From NCBI GenBank assembly GCA_029258975.1, contig JAPDJS010000011.1, positions 62,001 through 126,000 on the forward strand: 64,000 nt of DNA. Direction: 5' to 3'. Position 1 is the first letter of the stretch; every line of letters begins with the position of its first letter. The stretch is from Thermoplasmatota archaeon. GTDB taxonomy: Archaea; Thermoplasmatota; B47-G6; B47-G6B; 47-G6. Both the position numbers and the translations under genes were made by a program. Positions 8,291-16,568 of the stretch are shown here, one piece after another. The notes under the pieces were generated by a model. It saw only the letters and a program-made list of their open reading frames with translations, ran no database searches and was not told where the DNA came from.

Positions 8291-10844
8291 TATACTCCCT
8301 CCGCAATAAAAGTGAATAACAGAGCATTAACGTAACTAAAGAGGCGAGAAGAGCAACCAAAGAATACTTCAGTGAGTCCACGATAGAATTAAGAGTTACT
8401 GTAAAAAAGGTCGCACTCGTAATCGAAAGCTGATATCCTAACGTTATTGCTGTTATTACCACTATTAGAGCCACTAATGCTATGGAAAACGTCTCAAGAA
8501 TTCCTATCATCACGTCTAGTAGCATCTGTTTCAGACCTATTCCAAGCCTGTAGAGCTGTAGAACTCTCATTTTACCTGTTGCGGAAAATTGTGCTAAAGT
8601 TGCAAAAGCTAGCATAAAAGCAAAGAAGAATGCCACAACATGCGAAGACTTCCCTACTGCTAAAAATGTCTTTTCAAAGTCTGAGATAATACTATCTCGT
8701 ATATCACTTCTTAGTAGATACTGTTTGAGTTCCGCGTCTTTTAGCATCTTTATCAAAACTTCTTTGGAAACTGAGTCGTCTAAGAGTATGCAGAGAACCA
8801 TACTGTTTTCGTAGGTTCTAATATTTCCCTCAGGCATGCTATATATGTTGGTAATCTTCTCAAAGACGTTTTTAGTGATTATTACTCCCTTAACTTTTGG
8901 ATATTCATATGGATATTCTCCTATGGGTATTCTTTTTACTTTTAATTTTATATAGTCGCTTGAAATGGGCATTCCCATAAAATCCATTGTTGCTCTTATT
9001 AAAACTTCAGTATTATCCGGTATGTTTAGCTCATAGGTTATTATCATTGTGTTATCGTCTAACTCATTGCTTATTTTCCTCAAAACATCTCGTAAGTCTG
9101 AGGGGAGATGTTTTGATGAGATATAGTCCTTTAAACTCTCTGGATCTATCGCAATGATTTCATCTTTAGGGGCATATATCTTTTCCCCGGTCCGTGCGTC
9201 CTTTATGTCATAATAAAACATACCTGTAATACCTACGAAACGTAATACATGCGCATCCACTGATAGATTTTTCATAACTTCGTCAAGTTTATCGTAGTTC
9301 CCAAGGGCAAGTACATCACAACCAAGTTTACGCCAGGAGTGCTCATCTGCAAAAGCTATGCTTGTCATAGAAACTGCCACATACGCAGACAACACAAGTC
9401 CAATGAGCAGAGTCATTGCAACGAGAAATTTCACAAAGGATCTTCCAGCTACTGACAAGTAAGTATACTTAAACTTTCCAAGTATCCTTAAATTGAAACT
9501 CTTAGTACTCATTGAAAGATATGCCAAAAGCGCCGTTATTGAATAAATATTTCCCATAAGGCTACTAATAAGTACTAAAATTGCTATCGAAGCAGCATAA
9601 AATAGATCTCCAAGGATTCTCTCCAAAACACCTCTTGAATAAAGTCTATGAAGCCACAAGCAGATGATGATGCTTCCCAACAAAATGTTTACTATGATAA
9701 TCTTTGGAAATTTCTCCAATGATATTAAAAACAGGTTATCCTTTACGAGATAAGATACAAACCCCACTACAGCGATAGGAGCTATTAATAGCCCCTCATA
9801 GTACCCCCATAAAAGTACTGGGGACATGCCCAGCCTCAAAAGGTCATATACCCTATCTTTAGTACTCTCAAGTAGAAGTATGACCGCAAACGCCAATGAT
9901 ATTATTGAAAGGGCGTATACTATATACTCAAAACCTCCAAGTTGCCTCATGTATTTCGAAAGACTTGTCTCAGCAAAGAGTGTTTCAACGTCCTTTTTTG
10001 GTGTGTTGGGCATTATTCCTATATTTTTATATACCTTTTCCTCAACGCTTTCAATATATCTGTCATACGATGCAAAACCCAGACCTTTAGCCTCTTTCAG
10101 AGAAATACCGACATAATAGCTAAGATAAGAGACGATGCTACTCTCTATATTGCCGCTATACTCTAGGCACAATGGTCCCAAAGCCTTCGTAGTGGTTATA
10201 AGAACTCCTACAGGACCATGGATGCTAACTGCTCTAAACCAGTATTCTATTCCTTCCTCTCTTGTAGGGACTAAATATACCTGAAGTGTTCTGGTCAAAT
10301 CCTTACCGACAACACTAATATTACATATGCCCTCTATAAGCGCGATTGATCTTCCTAAGTAAAGTATCCCATCAACAGACTCCTTTTCACCTGTATATGC
10401 TCCTTTCGTAATAAAAATCCTTTCAAAATCCCTTTCGTCAAATATGATTGCAAGCACATAATATTCATGACCAAAAACCCTTATAAAACACAGTGCATAA
10501 AAGAATGGCGTAAGTTCGTACTTATACCCAAGAAAGGCGTTTTCTATATCCTCCACAGTGAATTTCGTGTAGTTTGCTACAAGGTTGTCTTTTATGTCGT
10601 AATCTATGTTAATCCCGAAATAATTTTCAAAAAAAGGTATTGTTTCGTTATTGAGCGTTATCCCAAAAGTAAAGTCGAACGGATATTTTCCATATAGCAC
10701 CTCGTATGCATCTTCAATAAAAGATCGTCTGAGTTCGTCAAAATTAACTACAACCGTAGCTTGCACTAACGATACCAAAAGTAAAAGTATAAAGAACGTT
10801 AAAAAGCGCCTCTTTCCGAAGACGCTACGCACTATAGACCCCAT
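8271..10844 (-). CDS. FtsX/MacB-like ABC permease
   Basis: Large membrane protein of 857 aa. A first helix near residues 14-30 is followed by an extracellular domain of roughly 280 residues. Then come several helices (about 305-460), a second extracellular domain (about 490-700), and a final group of three helices ending in a basic tail. This duplicated arrangement, long loop then helices twice, is that of archaeal FtsX/MacB-type permeases. No enzymatic motif is visible. It overlaps the cognate ATPase by 20 bases, and a secreted protein gene lies 60 bases upstream on the same strand, making a probable three-gene operon. The role may be extrusion or maturation of a surface protein; the direction of transport is inferred from the family. 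Confidence 0.8.
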   Translation of the reverse strand: MGSIVRSVFGKRRFLTFFILLLLVSLVQATVVVNFDELRRSFIEDAYEVLYGKYPFDFTFGITLNNETIPFFENYFGINIDYDIKDNLVANYTKFTVEDIENAFLGYKYELTPFFYALCFIRVFGHEYYVLAIIFDERDFERIFITKGAYTGEKESVDGILYLGRSIALIEGICNISVVGKDLTRTLQVYLVPTREEGIEYWFRAVSIHGPVGVLITTTKALGPLCLEYSGNIESSIVSYLSYYVGISLKEAKGLGFASYDRYIESVEEKVYKNIGIMPNTPKKDVETLFAETSLSKYMRQLGGFEYIVYALSIISLAFAVILLLESTKDRVYDLLRLGMSPVLLWGYYEGLLIAPIAVVGFVSYLVKDNLFLISLEKFPKIIIVNILLGSIIICLWLHRLYSRGVLERILGDLFYAASIAILVLISSLMGNIYSITALLAYLSMSTKSFNLRILGKFKYTYLSVAGRSFVKFLVAMTLLIGLVLSAYVAVSMTSIAFADEHSWRKLGCDVLALGNYDKLDEVMKNLSVDAHVLRFVGITGMFYYDIKDARTGEKIYAPKDEIIAIDPESLKDYISSKHLPSDLRDVLRKISNELDDNTMIITYELNIPDNTEVLIRATMDFMGMPISSDYIKLKVKRIPIGEYPYEYPKVKGVIITKNVFEKITNIYSMPEGNIRTYENSMVLCILLDDSVSKEVLIKMLKDAELKQYLLRSDIRDSIISDFEKTFLAVGKSSHVVAFFFAFMLAFATLAQFSATGKMRVLQLYRLGIGLKQMLLDVMIGILETFSIALVALIVVITAITLGYQLSITSATFFTVTLNSIVDSLKYSLVALLASLVTLMLCYSLLLRREYNALGRV

Positions 10845-10904
10845 GATGCCTACCGCCCTTATATAGTCTCAAATGCCTTTAAAGTGATTTTCTTGAGGTA
10901 TGCT

Positions 10905-11888
10905 TCAAGATGCTCTGATCGTTATGTACCCATCATTGCCAGAATAATATTCATGCGATACGTACGTCTCTGCTCCTGAGGTCCATTGATTAATATATGG
11001 TTCCCCTTGTAATTCAAAATTATCTCCCAGAATTATACCTTTACCTAAATATGGATTAATATTTGCATAGAACGTTAAGTAATCCGTAAACTCGCCAAAC
11101 CATTCCACCTCTTCTAGAATGTATACTTGTACCTTATTGTTTATATGATTCTCCATTATGCCTTCTTCAAGTGATATTCTTACTACTCCTGCAACGTCAA
11201 TATACTTGTTCTGAGGAGCTTGTGCAAATGTCCACTCAATAGTGCCTTTATGCCCTAATGGATGACTACTAAACCACGATCCAATAAAGACGAACCCATT
11301 CCATTCCCATAGATAGTATCCCTCGGTACCCGGATGAGCTACATAAATAGTGTAAGAGGGACATTCTAGTTCTGTACTTAAAGCAACTGTAAACACTTCC
11401 CCTAACCCTAAACTAACTGAAACGGTGCTAGGTGTCAACAACTCACTATGGATTATCGATTTTATAGCGTTTTCTGGAAACGAATTTGTTTCGGAAATTT
11501 TAAGTCCAATAAGCACTCTATAGCTCTTTATATAACAAGAGAACGATCCAACCCCGTGTGGATCTGCAGAAATGTAATAGGTCACAGGAAGTACTGATAG
11601 TCCATTATCAACGTCCACTATAAGTTCTGGAGCCATTTCTACATAGAACTCCTCTCCATAAAATCTTTGAGTAAGCGTCCCGTAATAGTTACTCTCAAGG
11701 AATACTTCAAATGGATTTACCGCCATATATTCGTAGATGGTAACGCCACCACTATAACTTGCGAATATGGGTACGGAATATATGTCTTCATCTGCGTAAG
11801 TATCTATGGAGGCTACTAAAAACCCCGTGGCAAAAAGTATTACAAACAAGGCATATAGGATATATCGCCCTCCCATAGGCCCCCTCAT
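10905..11888 (-). CDS. secreted protein of unknown function (327 aa)
   Basis: I do not recognise this protein. It begins with a signal peptide: basic start, hydrophobic YILYALFVILFATGFLVAS, then a DTYADE region suited to signal peptidase cleavage. The mature part is rich in Tyr, Ser, Gly and Thr and reads as mostly beta strands, with no C-terminal membrane anchor. There are only a few cysteines. It may be a cargo or partner of the FtsX-like exporter downstream on the same strand. A TATA-like GTTTAAAAAAC lies about 33 bases before the ATG and there is no ribosome site in front of it, so the mRNA may be leaderless; the in-frame ATG at codon 5 preceded by GAGGGGG is an alternative start. Confidence 0.6.
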   Translation of the reverse strand: MRGPMGGRYILYALFVILFATGFLVASIDTYADEDIYSVPIFASYSGGVTIYEYMAVNPFEVFLESNYYGTLTQRFYGEEFYVEMAPELIVDVDNGLSVLPVTYYISADPHGVGSFSCYIKSYRVLIGLKISETNSFPENAIKSIIHSELLTPSTVSVSLGLGEVFTVALSTELECPSYTIYVAHPGTEGYYLWEWNGFVFIGSWFSSHPLGHKGTIEWTFAQAPQNKYIDVAGVVRISLEEGIMENHINNKVQVYILEEVEWFGEFTDYLTFYANINPYLGKGIILGDNFELQGEPYINQWTSGAETYVSHEYYSGNDGYITIRAS

Positions 11889-12095
11889 TATTCGATTATT
11901 CTTTTGTAATTTATGTTTTTTAAACTTTTACATAATAATTAATTTCACGCTTCAGCCTCCAAGAATTATGTATTTATATTATTTTCCCACCACTCTTTAG
12001 AACATCACAAGACCATTTCTCAGAGGTTCTCTATCTCTAACTGTCTAGGTTGTTGTAGGGAAATATTCGTTACGAGTTTCAAATTGCCCATACCT

Positions 12096-12121
12096 TTAGA
12101 GTACAACATTAGAGTACAACA
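12096..12121. repeat. perfect 13-bp tandem direct repeat
   Basis: Two adjacent copies of TTAGAGTACAACA sit about 75-100 bases before the first MinD-like gene. They lie upstream of a TATA-like GTTATATTAT (about 12144-12153), where a repressor or activator site would be expected in archaea. A role as a binding site is inference. The rest of 11889-12194 is AT-rich divergent promoter DNA with no open frame. Confidence 0.5.
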
Positions 12122-12194
12122 ATGGATCACAAGTATGCAATAAGTTATATTATCTGAAGACTAATAGATAACCCTGTTATATAGGTGAGAAGAC

Positions 12195-13067
12195 ATGATC
12201 TTTGCAGTAACAGGCGGGAAAGGTGGTACTGGGAAAAGCACAATCGCAACCAATCTAGCAATAGCAATATCTACAAAAAGAGATACAGTACTACTCGATG
12301 CAGATGTGGAAGAGCCTAATGATTTTATACTTCTTGGAAAAAGTCTCGAAAATGAGGTTCCTATAAAAACAATTTACCCAGAAATCGATACAAGAAAATG
12401 TACATATTGTATGAAATGTGTGAAGATTTGTCCAGAAGGTGCTATTGTATTGGTCAAAGGAAAACCTCCAGTAATTTTTGATAAGATATGTAGCGGATGT
12501 GGCCTTTGTTTCTATGAGTGTGAAGATAATGCCTTAATTAAAAAGGAACGCATTATAGGATATACATATTTGACAGAAATCTCAAAATCTCTTAAAATGA
12601 TTACAGGAAAACTTGTAGAAGGTGAGGAACGAGCATATCCTATAGTTTTAGCAGCAAAAAGAAGGGCTCTAGAGAGCTATTCTAAACAGAGCTCAATACT
12701 CATTGTAGATACCTCTGCCGGTACAAGTAACTCAGTAGCAGCTTCTCTAAAAGGCTCTGAGTTTGCAATAGCAGTTACGGAGCCTACACCGCTAGGGGCT
12801 CATGATCTCGAGCTTATACTTAGTCTTCTAAAGAAGCTCTCTATACCTGCATATGTAATTATAAATAGAACAGGTATTGGTCCCGAAGACGAAATATTAA
12901 GAGTCTCTGAAAAATACGGGGCAGAAATCATCGCTAGAATTCCCTATAGTGAGAGGGTTATAGAATCTTACATAAATAGTGAACCTATTGTTCAAAGATA
13001 TCCTGAATCAGATGAAGCTCTAATGTTTTTTGAAATTGCAGATAAAATACTCGAGGGATCTCTATGA
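12195..13067 (+). CDS. MinD-superfamily P-loop ATPase with inserted ferredoxin domain
   Basis: ATPase of 290 aa from the Mrp/NBP35/MinD superfamily. The deviant Walker A GGKGGTGKST (about residues 7-16) is followed by DADVEEPN. A two-cluster ferredoxin domain is inserted at about 70-115: CTYCMKCVKICP and CSGCGLCFYEC, eight cysteines for two 4Fe-4S clusters. The later VDTSAGTS and TEPTPLGAHD motifs complete the nucleotide site. Such proteins usually occur as tandem pairs beside NifX/NifB-like small proteins, as here, and are thought to act in Fe-S or metal cofactor handling. AGGTGA 6-7 bases before the ATG supports the start. It overlaps the paralogue by 4 bases. Confidence 0.9.
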   Translation: MIFAVTGGKGGTGKSTIATNLAIAISTKRDTVLLDADVEEPNDFILLGKSLENEVPIKTIYPEIDTRKCTYCMKCVKICPEGAIVLVKGKPPVIFDKICSGCGLCFYECEDNALIKKERIIGYTYLTEISKSLKMITGKLVEGEERAYPIVLAAKRRALESYSKQSSILIVDTSAGTSNSVAASLKGSEFAIAVTEPTPLGAHDLELILSLLKKLSIPAYVIINRTGIGPEDEILRVSEKYGAEIIARIPYSERVIESYINSEPIVQRYPESDEALMFFEIADKILEGSL

Positions 13068-13957
13068 CCGTCCACGTGACATTTGCAGGGGGAAAGGGTG
13101 GTGTAGGAAAGAGCACAATAGCATCGTCGGTGATGTATTACCTAAGGGATCTCATAAAGTTCATAGCAGTAGATGCTGATGCGGATGCTCCTAACCTGCA
13201 CATAATATTCAACGCAGACGAGCCTATGGAGATAAAAGAGCAATGGGACTCGAAAGTAGCAATGATAAACGAAGAAAAGTGTATAAAATGTGGAGTTTGC
13301 TATCAAAAATGTCCTTATGCGTCGATAGAGATCGTCAACTCAAAATATATTGTAGATCCCACAACCTGTGAGGGATGCGGCGTTTGTGCATACTTTTGTC
13401 CTGTAGAAGCAATTACCTTTAGGAAAGAGAGGACTGGCAAGATAATGCTCTTTAAAACTCGGTACGGATTTCCGCTGATATCGGCACAGTTAGATGTGGG
13501 GCGACCAAACTCGGGAAAACTTGTCACAATTGAAAGGCTATGGGCTCAGCAAATAGCCGTAAACAATAGGCTAGACTACGTACTTATAGACGCTGCAGCA
13601 GGTATAGGCTGTCAAGTAATAGCGTCCATTTCGGGAGCAAAGCACGTGTTTCTCGTCGCTGAGGAGACTCCCGCTAGTCTTCATGACGTAGAGAGGGCAT
13701 ATAGGGTTGCAGAACACTTCAAAATAAAGTCTTCGCTTATAATAAACAAAGTGGGATTTACCAAAACTAACCTTGTCGAAAGATGGGCAAATGACTATGG
13801 AATAGAAATTTTGGGAAAAGTTCCCTATGATTCTGCCGTTCCAAAGTCCATGTCATTGAGGAAGCCTTTACCTGAGGCATTTCCCAATTCCAATGCATCA
13901 AAAGCGTTAAAAGATGTTGCAAACTCTGTTTTGGACGTTATAAAAAATATTAAATGA
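13064..13957 (+). CDS. MinD-superfamily P-loop ATPase with inserted ferredoxin domain, second copy
   Basis: Paralogue of the preceding gene, 297 aa, probably its heterodimer partner. Deviant Walker A GGKGGVGKST near residues 8-17, then VDADADAPN. The inserted ferredoxin has CIKCGVCYQKCPYASI and CEGCGVCAYFCPVEAI, two complete 4Fe-4S motifs. VLIDAAAGIGCQV and VAEETPASLHD correspond to the switch regions. The ATG overlaps the first gene's stop (ATGA) and has GAGG 7 bases before it. It converges on the aromatic-protein/NifX-like gene group, whose last stop is only 13 bases away. The local gene set suggests cluster or metal cofactor assembly rather than cell division; that function is inferred. 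Confidence 0.9.
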   Translation: MTVHVTFAGGKGGVGKSTIASSVMYYLRDLIKFIAVDADADAPNLHIIFNADEPMEIKEQWDSKVAMINEEKCIKCGVCYQKCPYASIEIVNSKYIVDPTTCEGCGVCAYFCPVEAITFRKERTGKIMLFKTRYGFPLISAQLDVGRPNSGKLVTIERLWAQQIAVNNRLDYVLIDAAAGIGCQVIASISGAKHVFLVAEETPASLHDVERAYRVAEHFKIKSSLIINKVGFTKTNLVERWANDYGIEILGKVPYDSAVPKSMSLRKPLPEAFPNSNASKALKDVANSVLDVIKNIK

Positions 13958-13969
13958 AAAAAGAGGGGC

Positions 13970-14212
13970 TTAATACCAAGGATACCACATAGGATATCTA
14001 TACCAATAGTACTGCCATATCCAAGGTCTAGGAAACGCGAACCATGGATAATACCATCTGTAATACCAAGGACTCCAATATCCATAATACATGCTAGGAT
14101 AGTAACCCCAAGTCCAGTATCCCGGATAATAGTAGGGATAATATCCCCAATATGGGCCATACGGGTAGTACCCCAAAAGGTACCATCCCCAAGGGCCTAG
14201 GCCAAAGGGCAT
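13970..14212 (-). CDS. Tyr/Trp-rich low-complexity small protein (80 aa)
   Basis: Half of this 80-residue protein is aromatic: by my count 26 Tyr and 14 Trp, plus 13 Pro and 9 Gly. The only charged residues are three Arg; there is no Cys, Lys, Asp or Glu. I chose the ATG at 14212 because GGTGGTGAG stands just before it and because the upstream gene's TGA is two bases away (TGAGTATG), a typical coupled restart. The N-terminus MPFGLGPWGW then mirrors the start of the upstream protein. An ATG at 14272 would extend it through the neighbour in another frame. It belongs by position with the NifX/DUF5320-type cluster. Function unknown; an adhesive, electron-hopping or scaffold role is speculation. 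Confidence 0.65.
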   Translation of the reverse strand: MPFGLGPWGWYLLGYYPYGPYWGYYPYYYPGYWTWGYYPSMYYGYWSPWYYRWYYPWFAFPRPWIWQYYWYRYPMWYPWY

Positions 14213-14214
14213 AC

Positions 14215-14415
14215 TCACCACCATGGCCAATACCATCTTCTCCAGCCACGAGGCATACCTGTCCAGGGACAATATCCTAACCTAGCGCCCCATCCACGAC
14301 CACGGCCAAATCCAAATGGTCCATAGGGTCCTGGGCCTCTAAATCCAAAGAAGCCCCATCCCCATCCGCGGCCTCTACCTCTCCAACCAAATCCACCCCA
14401 TCCTGGTCCGGGCAC
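14215..14415 (-). CDS. Gly/Trp/Arg-rich small protein, DUF5320-like
   Basis: Protein of 66 aa with, by my count, 22 Gly, 11 Trp and 10 Arg, and repeats of the type GRGRGWGW. The segment RGWGARLGYCPWTGMPRGW recalls the TGRGxGxC core of DUF5320 proteins. Those are commonly encoded beside NifX-like proteins and ferredoxin-containing MinD ATPases, which is exactly the context here. One Cys is present. It lies 14 bases after the NifX-like gene and is coupled to the Tyr/Trp-rich gene downstream. DUF5320 membership rests on composition and neighbours, so it is tentative. No function is established for the family. Confidence 0.6.
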   Translation of the reverse strand: MPGPGWGGFGWRGRGRGWGWGFFGFRGPGPYGPFGFGRGRGWGARLGYCPWTGMPRGWRRWYWPWW

Positions 14416-14429
14416 TTAACTCACCTCCA

Positions 14430-15047
14430 TTAAACTCCCTTTAATTCTTTAATCATTCTATCGATCTCTTTCAAAAGATCTTTCAAAAATTCTATCTGAC
14501 TCTCTATCATCTTTTTCTGCATCTCTAAGTATCTTATTTCTGCTTCTCTTCCGGGTTCCCAAGGCCCTAGAGGTCCCATCCACGGTGCCGGCCACGACCA
14601 CGGCCCTTGCCACGTCCACCCCGGAAAAAATCCAGCACCCCACCCTGGACCTCCGTATCCTGGTCCTGGACCTGCGGGGGTTGGTACTGCCCCAGACTCG
14701 AACCTCTGATAATTGCCGCTCTTTATGCGTTCTATCGCTTCCTTTATAGGTATGTTTTCCATGACAACGATCTCTATGCCCATCTGAGCTAAAACCATAC
14801 TAGAATTTGGACCGAAATTGCCAGCAACAACATGTGTAGCACCTTGCTGTGCTACAAATTGTGCCGCCTGGATTCCTGCACCTTGGGGAAGCATAGCTGC
14901 CGGATTCTGAACTGTTTTTACGTCCTTTATCTCACCATCTTCTATGTCTACGATAGTAAACACAGGGGCCCTTCCAAATTGCGGTGAAACAGTATCCTCA
15001 AGACCTCCTTGGGAAGATGATGCCACTACTATACGCATTCTAGCCAT
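14430..15047 (-). CDS. NifX/NifB-type (dinitrogenase FeMo-cofactor family) protein with Gly/Pro/Trp tail and coiled coil
   Basis: Residues 1 to about 115 form the small ribonuclease-H-like domain that binds iron-molybdenum cofactor precursors in NifX, NifY and the NifB C-terminus: MRIVVASSSQGGLEDTVSPQFGRAP, then IQAAQFVAQQGATHVVAGNFG and KEAIERIKSG. Stand-alone relatives are widespread in organisms lacking nitrogenase and are thought to handle metal clusters. A linker rich in Gly, Pro and Trp (about 122-165) resembles the two tiny proteins downstream. The C-terminal 45 residues (REAEIRYLEMQKKMIESQIE onward) predict a coiled coil, as at the end of DUF5320-type proteins. The ATG at 15047 has AGGTG six bases upstream; an in-frame GTG at 15056 overlaps that ribosome site and is less likely. 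Confidence 0.85.
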   Translation of the reverse strand: MARMRIVVASSSQGGLEDTVSPQFGRAPVFTIVDIEDGEIKDVKTVQNPAAMLPQGAGIQAAQFVAQQGATHVVAGNFGPNSSMVLAQMGIEIVVMENIPIKEAIERIKSGNYQRFESGAVPTPAGPGPGYGGPGWGAGFFPGWTWQGPWSWPAPWMGPLGPWEPGREAEIRYLEMQKKMIESQIEFLKDLLKEIDRMIKELKGV

Positions 15048-15178
15048 TATGATCACCTATCATAGTTACGTATAACATTGTTATCTATTTATGATAAGAT
15101 ATATAATGATTATGGTTACAAAACTGTTTAAAAAATAGCTGAGAGGGCTGCTTAAAGAAAAATGAAGGTCAAAAAGGC

Positions 15179-15425
15179 TTATTTCTTAGTCTTTAGGTAG
15201 CTCTTTATTGCATTTCAATTGAGGTAAATGTGTATCACCGAAAGACCAAAGGACAACAAAGCTAGAGTAAGTATGTAAATTTCGAACAGCTGCAGGCACT
15301 GTTATACCAAAAAATCCGGAGAATCTCGTAAAGAATAGGAGCACTCCTGTGACGGATATAACTATCCACAGAATTAACATGGAAACTGATGTTACTTTTC
15401 TTACTTGAAGCAAATTCATTGCCAT
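15179..15425 (-). pseudogene. decayed DUF4405-like small membrane protein gene
   Basis: The open frame from 15425 gives 79 aa: a helix (SVSMLILWIVISVTGVLLFF), then RNLHTYSSFVVL, then an unconvincing tail ending at 15186. In another frame the expected family ending appears as FGLSVIHIYLN, stop, NAIKSYLKTKK. This fits the usual H-x-x-L-N-W ending if Trp TGG became TGA at 15215-15217 and a frameshift occurred just before. So at least one frameshift and one nonsense change are visible. The intact ancestor would be a two- or three-helix membrane protein with paired His, possibly heme-binding. Its start overlaps the end of the next broken gene. The DUF4405 label is tentative, but the decay itself is directly readable. 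Confidence 0.6.
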
Positions 15426-16251
15426 CGCCTCTTTACGTATATTCTCCCAGCATACTCGATTTCAATTGCATAAAGCTTTCTTTTTCTATCTTCCGCCTTA
15501 ATCTCAACGCACTTTCCTTGAGAAAATAGTTCTAACATTTCTCTCCACGTATAACTTATGTTTTCAGAGGTCCAGCTCCCTTTTATGTACACAATAGCGC
15601 CATTTACTACTAATGCCCTCTCAGAGAAGTTTACATTCTCAACTATGTGCCTTCAATACTTACTACAGTCACATTTTCTGTATTTCTGGTGTCTCAATGG
15701 GTTCTGTAGAGACATTTGTGCTATCCAAGCTTTCCACGATGAACGACTTTACAACAACTTCCTCAGTACCGTAAGAACATCCAGAACCATATTGGAAAAC
15801 AATTTCAATGGAGCCATTTCCAAGTACCTTCATGGTAAAAGTCTTTTGTGCTGTCGTACCCGATATGATGGTATCACTTTCATTTACAACCTCGATGTTT
15901 GTAGCGTTTCTGTAATATATCTTCCAATCGCTATACGGACAAAGCTGTGCATGCTTATAGAATAACCCTAGATGTAGCATTTATCCGGACGAGAGTATCC
16001 TTCACAGTAGTATATACGTTCGTAGGACATGCTACAAGACATTCTTTACCAACATTTGACTTACCACAGCCCACAAGGAGGGATTCTCGCTTGAATAAAG
16101 TACCGACTCCACCGCCTGTGCTCTCATATTTCTGAGAGACAATGTCCTCCAACACAGTAGCGATCATAGGCATGAGGGCAAAAACTACGGCGATGAGGAT
16201 TACGACGATGAGCTTTCTGTAACCCGAGAATACTCTCTTAAAGGTTTTGGT
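15416..16251 (-). pseudogene. multiply frameshifted gene for an exported or membrane-anchored protein
   Basis: Three reading frames in succession give one plausible protein. It begins with a basic stretch and membrane helix (FKRVFSGYRKLIVVILIAVV) but has no ATG, GTG or TTG after the upstream TGA. It continues to about 15960 in frame with MPMIATVLEDIV. It then shifts to the frame with YKHAQLCPYSDWKIYYRNAT. It ends, after one or two more shifts near 15650-15670, with NFSERALVVNGAIVYIKG and EIEYAGRIYVKRRWQ before TGA at 15416. The mature part is Thr/Ser/Asn-rich with paired Cys, like a secreted protein. Missing start plus two or three frameshifts suggest a dead gene rather than a sequencing slip. 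Family unknown. Confidence 0.5.
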
Positions 16252-16282
16252 TCAACTCTTTAACAAAGACTCTACTATGATT

Positions 16283-16437
16283 CTACTCCTTTAATTTCTC
16301 ATAAAGAAGGACTTCATTGCTTAAAACTACATTCTTAAATTGTTTTAATAGTTTCTCGTACATCTCTTTTTCGATATATAACCTAACAGCTCTAAATCCT
16401 ATTGATTTCGCAATGGGGTTCTCCCTATGGAGTATTC
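16283..16437 (-). pseudogene. 3' remnant of an interrupted gene, probably a GNAT acetyltransferase
   Basis: Read leftward, this fragment encodes HRENPIAKSIGFRAVRL followed by a helical tail ending YEKLKE and TAG at 16283. It has no start and its open frame stops at the left edge of the TnpB element. The NPIAKSIGF segment resembles the last conserved GNAT motif (N-x-x-A-x-x-x-G-F). The matching 5' end of a GNAT gene lies on the same strand at the other side of the element (17791-17897). The middle of the gene is missing, so insertion was accompanied or followed by deletion. It is possible that the two fragments come from different genes. Confidence 0.45.
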
Positions 16438-16497
16438 ATGAGCATTCGCATGTCATCGGAGTCCAAAACATTTAAAAATTAAGGACGCGGACTCAGA

Positions 16498-16537
16498 GAT
16501 ATCGAAGATATCACCGTTTCCTCCCGTTTGGGAGGTG
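16498..16537 (+). promoter_or_regulatory. two hairpins before tnpB, one hiding the ribosome binding site
   Basis: GATATC-GAA-GATATC (16498-16512) is a perfect 6-bp stem. CCTCCC-GTTT-GGGAGG (16520-16535) is a second, and its right arm is part of the only strong ribosome site before tnpB, GGGAGGTG (16530-16537). If the hairpin forms in mRNA, tnpB translation would be restrained. The same hairpins could be left-end sites for a TnpA transposase. Confidence 0.5.
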
Positions 16538-16568
16538 GAGAGCGACGGAGATAGTCCTCACGTATAAG

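Noticed and set aside
15669..16173. Two separate small real genes instead of one broken gene
   Set aside because: Neither frame has a ribosome site or a complete domain, and their sequences join smoothly when frames are switched, so one decayed gene explains them better.
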